A DNA stretch of 64,000 nucleotides, from positions 1,116,001 to 1,180,000 of the forward strand of contig CM073886.1 in assembly GCA_037176705.1 (NCBI GenBank), in the 5' to 3' direction. The DNA is from Molossus alvarezi (Eukaryota > Chordata > Mammalia > Chiroptera > Molossidae). This document shows positions 58,015-64,000 of this stretch, piece by piece (the stretch's first letter is position 1; every line of letters starts with the position of its first letter). The notes under the pieces are model-generated. The model saw nothing but the letters and a program-made list of their open reading frames with translations, did no database searches and had not been told where the DNA came from. The position numbers and the translations under genes were made by a program.

Positions 58015-58227
58015 TTGTTAATTTTTGTTACAGATGTTTCTCCTTTTTTCCCCCACTGATTCCCTCCTCTCCCTTCCTCCCTGCCCCTTCCCCAGATTGT
58101 TGTCCATGTCCACTGTTCATGCATACATGTGTATAAGTCCTGTGGTTCATCCCTCCCCCACCTCCCCACTTTTTAGGGGATTGTCAGTCTGTACCCCACT
58201 TCTGAGTCTCTGGGACTACCCCATTCC

Positions 58228-61200
58228 TCAAACTGTTATGTTCATTATATTCCACAAAAGTGAGATCATATGAAATTTGTCTTTCTCTGTTTGGCTTGTT
58301 TCACTTAGGATGATACTTTCAAGGTCCCTCCATGTAGTCTCAAAGGATAAGAGATCTTTCTTTATTACCGCTGCATAGAACTCCATTGTGTATATATACC
58401 ACAGCTTTTTGATCCATTTGTCTACTGATGGACACTTGGGCTGTTTCCAGATCTTAGCGATTGTAAATAGTGCTGCTACAAATATGGGGGTACATATATT
58501 CTTTCTGATTGGTGTTTTATGCTTCTTAGGGTATATTCCTAGAAGTGGGATCACTGGGTCAAATGGAAGATCAATTTTTAATTTTTTGAGGTGAAACCAT
58601 ATTGTTTTCCATAGTGGCTGCACCAGTGTGCATTCCCACCAGCAGTGTACTAGAGTCCCCTTTCTCCACACCTTCACCAACACTTGTTGTTTGATGATTT
58701 GTTGATGGCGGCCATTCTGACAGGTGTGAGGTGATACCTCATAGTTGTTTTAATTTGCATCTCTCTGATCATTAGTGATCATGAGCATTTCTTTATATAT
58801 CTCAGCCATTTGTTTGTCCTGTTTGGAGAGGTGTCTGTCTAGTTCCTCTGCCAATTTTTTTTTTTCTTCCCACACCCGAGGACACTTTTCAATATTTTTT
58901 TCAGATAGAGTGGGAGGGAGGGAGGGAGAGAGAGAGACATCTATGTGAAAGGGACACATCGAGTGGTTGCCACTCGCACAACCCAACCAGGGCGAGGGAC
59001 AAACTGCAAACTAGGTAGGTGCCCTTAGTGGGAACTAAACCCTGGTTTATCCAGACCTCAGGCCAATGCTCTAACCACTAGGCAAAACTGGCCAAGGCTT
59101 ATTTGGGTTCTTTGTCTTCCTATTGTGGAGTTGTATAAGCACTCTATATGTATTGGAAACTAACCCCTTATCTGATATATCATTGGCAATTACGCTCTCC
59201 CATACAGTGGGTAGCCCTTCCGTTTTGATGATTGTATCATTCGCTGTGCAGAAGCTTTTGAGTTTGATGTAGTCCCATGTGTTCATTTTCTCCTTTGTTT
59301 CTATTGCCTTAGGTGATGTGTCAGTAAAAATTCTGCTGCGTATGTTGTCTGAAATTTTGTTGCCTACAGTCTCTTCTAGGTTTTTTCTGAATTCATGAGT
59401 CACATTTAAGTCTTTTATCCAGTTTGAGTTTATTCTCACGTAGGGTGTAAGTTACTGGTCTAGTTTCATTTTTCTGCAAGTAGCTGTCCAATTTTCCCAG
59501 CACCATTTATTAAAGAGGCTGTCCTTACTCCACTGTATGCTCTTGCCACCTTTGTCAAATATTAATTGAGCATATTGCCTGGGGTCCATTTCTGGGTTCT
59601 CTGTTCTGTTCTACTGGTCTACTTGCCTGTTCTTGTGCCAGTACCAGGTTGTTTTGATTACAGTGGCTTTGTAGTATAACCTGAAATCTGGTATTTTGAT
59701 TCCTCCAACTTTGTTCTTCCTTTTCAAGATTGATATGGCTATTCAAGGCCTTTTTTGGTTCCATATGAACTTTTGAAATAATTGTTTTAATTCTGTGAAG
59801 TATGCCATTGGCATTTTGATGGGTATTGCGTTGAATCTATAGATTGCTTTGGGTAATATGGACATTTTAATTATGTTAATTCTCCCAATCCATGAACAGG
59901 GTATGTGCTTCCACTTTCTTATATCTTTATTTCTTTTTTCAATGACCTGTCGTTTTCTGCAAATAGGTCCTTTATTTCTTTGGTTAAGTTTATTCCTAGG
60001 TATTTTAATTTTTTTGCCGCAATTGTAAATGGGATTTTTTGCTTAGTTTCTCTTTCTGTGAGTTCATCATTGGGGTATAAGAATGCTGTCGATTTATTGA
60101 CATTAATATTGTATCCTGCTACTTTGCCTAATTCATTTATTAAGTCTAGTATATTTTTGATGGAGTCTTTGGGGTTTTCTACGTATAGTATCATATCATC
60201 TGCAAGTAATGACAGTTTTATTTTCTCCTTTCCAATTTGGATCCCTTTTATTTTTTCTTCCTATCTTATTGCTGTGGTGAAGACTTCCTGTACTATCTTA
60301 AAAAAGAGTGGCGAAAGTGGACATCCTTGCCTTATTCCTGTTCTTAAGGGAAATGCTTTTAGTTTTTTCCCATTGAGTGTAATGTTGGCTATAGGTCTTT
60401 CATATATGGCCTTTGTCATGTCTAGATATGATCCCTTTATTCCCACATTGCTGAGCGTTTTTATCAGAAATGGATGCTCATTTTTGTCGAAGGCTTTTTT
60501 GGCATCTATTGATATGATCATGTGGTTTTTATTCTTCATTTTATTTATGTGGTGTATCACGTTTATTGATTTGCAAATATTGTCCCAGCCTTGCATCCCT
60601 GGGATGAATCCCTCTTGGTCATGGTGGACAATTTTTTTTTGGTGTATTCCTGGAGCCGAATTGCTAGTATTTTTTCAGGATTTTGGCATCTATGTTCATC
60701 AGGGATATTGGCCTGTAGATTTTTTTCTTTGTAGTGTCTTTTTTGGTTTGGGGATTAGAATTATGCTGGCTTCATAAAACGAGTTTGGAAGTCTTCCTTC
60801 TTGAATTTTTTGAAATAGTTTGAGGAGAATGGGTGTTAGTTCTTCTTGGAATGTTCAGTAAAACTCCCCCGTGAAGCCATCCAAGCCTGGGCTTTTGTTT
60901 GCTGGGAGAGTCTTGATTACATCTTCAATTTCTTCTGTTTATATTGGTCTGTTTAAGTTTTCTATCTTTTCCTGGTCCAGTTTTGGGACACTATGTGTTT
61001 CTAGTAATTTGCCCATTTTGCTTAGATTGTCAAATTTTTTGCCATATAATTGTTCATAGTAGTTGTTAATGATCTTTTGTATTTCTGTGGTGTCAGTTGC
61101 TACTTCTCTTCCATTTCTGATTCTGTGTATTTGGATTCTCTGTCTTTGTTTCTTGGTGAGTCTATCTAAGAGTCCATCAATCTTGTTTATTTTTTCGAAA

Positions 61201-62294
61201 AACCAGCTCTTTGTTTCATTGATTCTTTGAATTGTTTTTTTGTTCCCTATATCATTTATTTCTGCTCTGATCTTTTACTATTTTCTTCCTTCTCTTGCTC
61301 TCAGGTTTTCTTTTTGTTTGCTCTCTAGTTCTTTAGGTTGTGAGGTTAGATAGAATATTAGAGATTTTTTTTCTTTTTTGAGGTAGGCCTGTAGTGCTAT
61401 GAACTTCCCTCTCAGAACTGCTTTCACTGCATCCCATAGATTTCGTGTTGTTGTGTCTTCATTTTCATTGGTTTCCAGGAAGTTTTTGATTTCTTCCTTG
61501 ATCTCCTTGGTGACCCATTCATTGTTTAATAACATGCTTTTTAGCTTCCATGTGTTCAAATGTCTTTGAATGGTCTTCTTGCTATTGATTTCTAGTTTCA
61601 TGCCATTGTGATTTGAGAAGATGCCTGATATGATTTCAGTCTTCTTGAACTTGTAGAGACTTAGTTTGTGCCCTAATATGTAGTCTATCTTTGAGAATGT
61701 CCCATGTGCTCTTGAGAAGAATGTGAATCCTGTAGTTTTGGGGTGTAATATTATGTAGATATCTATTAAATCCATTGGGTCCAGTGATTCATTTAAAGTC
61801 AATGTTTTCTTGCTAATTTTTTTTCTAGAGGATCTATCCAGTGATGTCAGCGGGGTGTTGAAGTCCCCTGCTATGATTGTATTGCTATCCATTTGTCCTT
61901 TGAACTCCTCCAGAAGATTTTTAGTATATTTTGGTGCTTCTATATTGGGTGCATATATGTTTATCAAGGTTATATCTTCCTGTTGGATAGATCCGTTCAG
62001 TATTATGTAGTGGCCTTCTTTGTCTCTAATTATGGCCTTCATTTTGAAATCTATTTGATCAGACATTAGTATTGCTACCACAGCTTCTTTTTTTTCCCCC
62101 ATTTGCTTGGAAGATTTTTTCCATCCCTTCACTTTCCATCTATGTGAGTCTTTTATTATGAAGTGGGTCTCTTGTAAACAACATATAGATGTGTCATGCT
62201 TTTTTATCCAATCAGCTACTCTGTGTCTTTTTATGGGTTCATTTAATCCATTTACATTTAAGGTGATGATTGATATGTACTTATATTTTACCAT
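58228..62294 (-). pseudogene. L1 ORF2p, disrupted and SINE-interrupted
   Basis: ATG at 62294. The endonuclease frame is open for 338 codons (62294-61278) with VNGLN, LQETH, INIYAPN, GDFNTPL and SKIDYILG kept, but the SDH catalytic triplet reads SNH, losing the Asp needed with His for catalysis. The RT loop near 60207 reads LADD instead of FADD. The RT (60596-59919) and C-terminal pieces (59439-59071, 58683-58228) are in separate frames, and a SINE separates the last two. Confidence 0.88.
58856..59097 (-). mobile_element. VES-like SINE inside L1 ORF2
   Basis: Minus-strand SINE; head at 59097 inwards (sense GCCTTGGCCAGTTTTGCC), body with ACTCGATGTGTCCC-type sequence, CT-rich tract, hairpin region ACCCGAGGAC at 58876 partly kept and a T-run at the left. 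TSD not clear because both sides are T-rich. Confidence 0.85.
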
Positions 62295-62339
62295 TTTTGT
62301 TTAGTGTGGCTCTATTTTTCTTCCCATTTTTCCTGCTAA

Positions 62340-63222
62340 TTCCAGCAGTCCTTTTAACATTGCTTGCAGTGCTGGTTTGGTGCTAATGTATTCCTTTAGT
62401 TTTTTTTTTGTCTGGGAACCTCTTTATTTGACCTTCCATTTTGAATGATTGCCTTGCTGGGTAGAGTAGTCTTGGATTCAGATCATTGTTTTTCATGACC
62501 TTAAATACTTCATGCCATTCCTTTCTGGCCTGTAGTCTTCCTTGTGAGAAGTTAGCTGAGAGCCGTATCAGGTTTCCTTTATATGTAACCTGTTGCTTAT
62601 CTCTTGCTGCTTTTAGGATTCTCTCTTTGTCTTTAATTTTTGGGATTTTAATTACTATGTGTCTTGGTGTGGGCCTGTTTGGGTTCTTCTTACTTGGGGC
62701 TCTCTGTGCTTTGTGAAATTGAATGCCTTCTTCCTTCATCAAATTAGGAATGTTTTCTGTCACTATTTCTTTGAATATATTCTCTAACACTTGCTCATTT
62801 TCTTCTTCTTTGGGGACTCCTATGATTCGAATATTATTACATTTCCAGTTGTCCCACAGTTCTCTTAAGCTGTCTTCCTGATTTTTAATCTTTTTTTCTT
62901 TTGGTTTTCAGATTGGTTGATTTTTTCTACCCTGTCTTCTAATTCACTGATCTGATCATCAGCTTCCTCTACTTTGCTTTTTAGAACTTCCAATGTGTTT
63001 TTTATTTCTGATATGTCGTTTTTAATTTCCAACTGGTTGATTTTCATCATTTCTATATCTTTATTCATGGTGCTCATGTCCTTACACATGCTGTTGAGCT
63101 TCCTCAAGGTCATGGCTCTGAATTCTAGTTCTGTTTACTTGCTTAACTGCACCTCCTTTATCTCATCTTTGTTAGAGGTCTCCTGTTCTTTCATTTGGCT
63201 TTTGTTTCTTCTTTTTCATCAT
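62340..63222 (-). pseudogene. L1 ORF1p, disrupted
   Basis: The start region near 63222 is altered (ATGATGAAAAAG instead of the usual ATGGTGAAAAAC). The coiled coil is open at 63113-62865 (KLNSMCKDMSTMNKDIEMMK), and the RRM and C-terminal part at 62790-62383 (RPTPRHIVIKIPK, LQARKEWHEV). Confidence 0.87.
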
Positions 63223-63234
63223 TTTGGCTATTAG

Positions 63235-64000
63235 AGTGGGCTTTGGAGTCTGCCAAATTTTCCCTGTGTGTGTCGGTGTTCTGCTGTTTGTGGCTCTCTC
63301 TCTTGGGTTTTGATGAGGCAGGGAGGACCCACCTAACCACCACTGTCAAGTCTTTCCTTTCCTCTAGCTTTTTTCTTTCTGGAGGCTATTAGTAGAGGTC
63401 ACCTGAAGACCTTTTGTTTGTGAGTTTCCTAAAAAACTCCCTCAGGTGCTCAGTGTAAGAAGATTTTCCGAGGGTGGGGCAGCTGCTGGTTGTTAATGTG
63501 CTGCAATTAGCATTTCAATGGCCACCAGGTGGGGTTGAATATCTGAGGGAAGGGACACCACCTCTCCCCAAGGCCCTGGGAAGTCATAAGATGACCACAG
63601 TCCTGTGTGGTAGCACCCAGAAAAAGCTCTTAGCACTCTCCAAATTCCGAGTGTTCCCACACAGTTCCAGTCCAGTCTGCCTTCCCTCTGCCGAAGCCCA
63701 AGGTGAGTGGCTGCTGCCTATTTAGCCTTCATTTAGACTCTGCATCGTGGAGCCGCCTGGGACTTTTAACTTGATTTCGTTGCTCCCAGCTAAGGGCGAT
63801 CTAGTCTGTCGCACTCGCCGAGGTTGTAGCACTGAACCAAGTTTGCCATTCTTAGCCGAGGTTGCAGCCAAGGCAGCAGCAACTTCCCGCCGAGTTTTCT
63901 GGTCTCTGCCTAGTCTGTGTGGCACCCGCCGAGGGCTTAGCATGCAGCCGAGGTGGCAGCAGCTTCTTGGCGAGCCCCTGGTCTCAGCTGAGTCCATGCT
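63235..64000 (-). promoter_or_regulatory. L1 5' UTR, partial
   Basis: GC-rich region upstream of ORF1. From about 63790 the units CGCCGAGGTTGTAGCA, CCGAGGTTGCAGCC and CCGAGGGCTTAGCATG suggest the near edge of a tandem array that continues beyond the window. Confidence 0.6.

Larger units (their letters stand above)
58015..64000 (-). mobile_element. Long L1, minus strand, 5' end outside the window
   Basis: 3' tail at about 58015, 3' UTR, ORF2 (to 62294), ORF1 (about 63222 to 62340) and at least 770 bp of 5' UTR to the window end, where GCCGAGGGCTTAGCATGCAG shows it is entering the monomer-like region seen at 24800-25460. It carries a SINE at 58856-59097. Many stops. Confidence 0.9.

Noticed and set aside
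1..64000. Endogenous retrovirus or LTR element
   Set aside because: I saw no paired LTRs, primer binding site, gag/pol motifs or retroviral env segment; all RT motifs present are of the L1 type.

Overview
This window is a gene-poor stretch of mammalian nuclear DNA built almost entirely from retrotransposons. The organism is most probably a bat. The tRNA-derived SINEs, best seen at 2425-2688, 33023-33275 and 55401-55613, have the head, body and pyrimidine-rich tail of the vespertilionid VES group. The LINE-1 (L1) copies sit beside three ORF1-only 'half-L1' (HAL1) elements of the kind known from bat genomes. I see no intact host protein gene, no rRNA or functional tRNA gene, no CRISPR array and no recognisable endogenous retrovirus.

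Layout: 1-360 old L1 ORF2 piece; 361-3110 HAL1 copy 1 carrying two SINEs; 3111-6280 mostly unique DNA with simple repeats; 6280-8944 old L1; 8976-9332 alpha-tubulin processed pseudogene; 9603-10378 two SINEs; 10804-12987 HAL1 copy 2; 13003-18815 mostly unique DNA with two SINEs and an old L1 tail; 18817-25920 a full-length L1 (about 6.7 kb, minus strand) that splits an older SINE; 25975-26890 ancient MIR, MER5A, L2 and L1 remnants; 26985-40110 a decayed protein-coding block on the minus strand, cut by an L1 at 30798-35202 and another at 35550-39312; 40131-48398 a pile of four partial L1s; 48502-50633 HAL1 copy 3; 50735-54990 three more L1 pieces; 54990-58010 unique DNA with one SINE; 58015-64000 a long L1 whose 5' end lies beyond the window.

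How the parts relate: L1s encode ORF1p (RNA-binding trimer) and ORF2p (endonuclease plus reverse transcriptase). HAL1 keeps only ORF1, and the SINEs encode nothing, so both depend on L1 ORF2p. Every L1 and HAL1 reading frame here has stops, frameshifts or deletions, so none looks able to move now. Target-site duplications (TSDs) and nesting give a relative order of insertion. The most unusual items are the ORF1-only elements, the tandem monomer-like 5' UTR of the 18957-25706 L1, a short hairpin at the SINE 3' end, and an unidentified decayed gene carrying eight exact-phase 66-bp (22-residue) repeats at about 29250-29795. I did not find a convincing new biological system.
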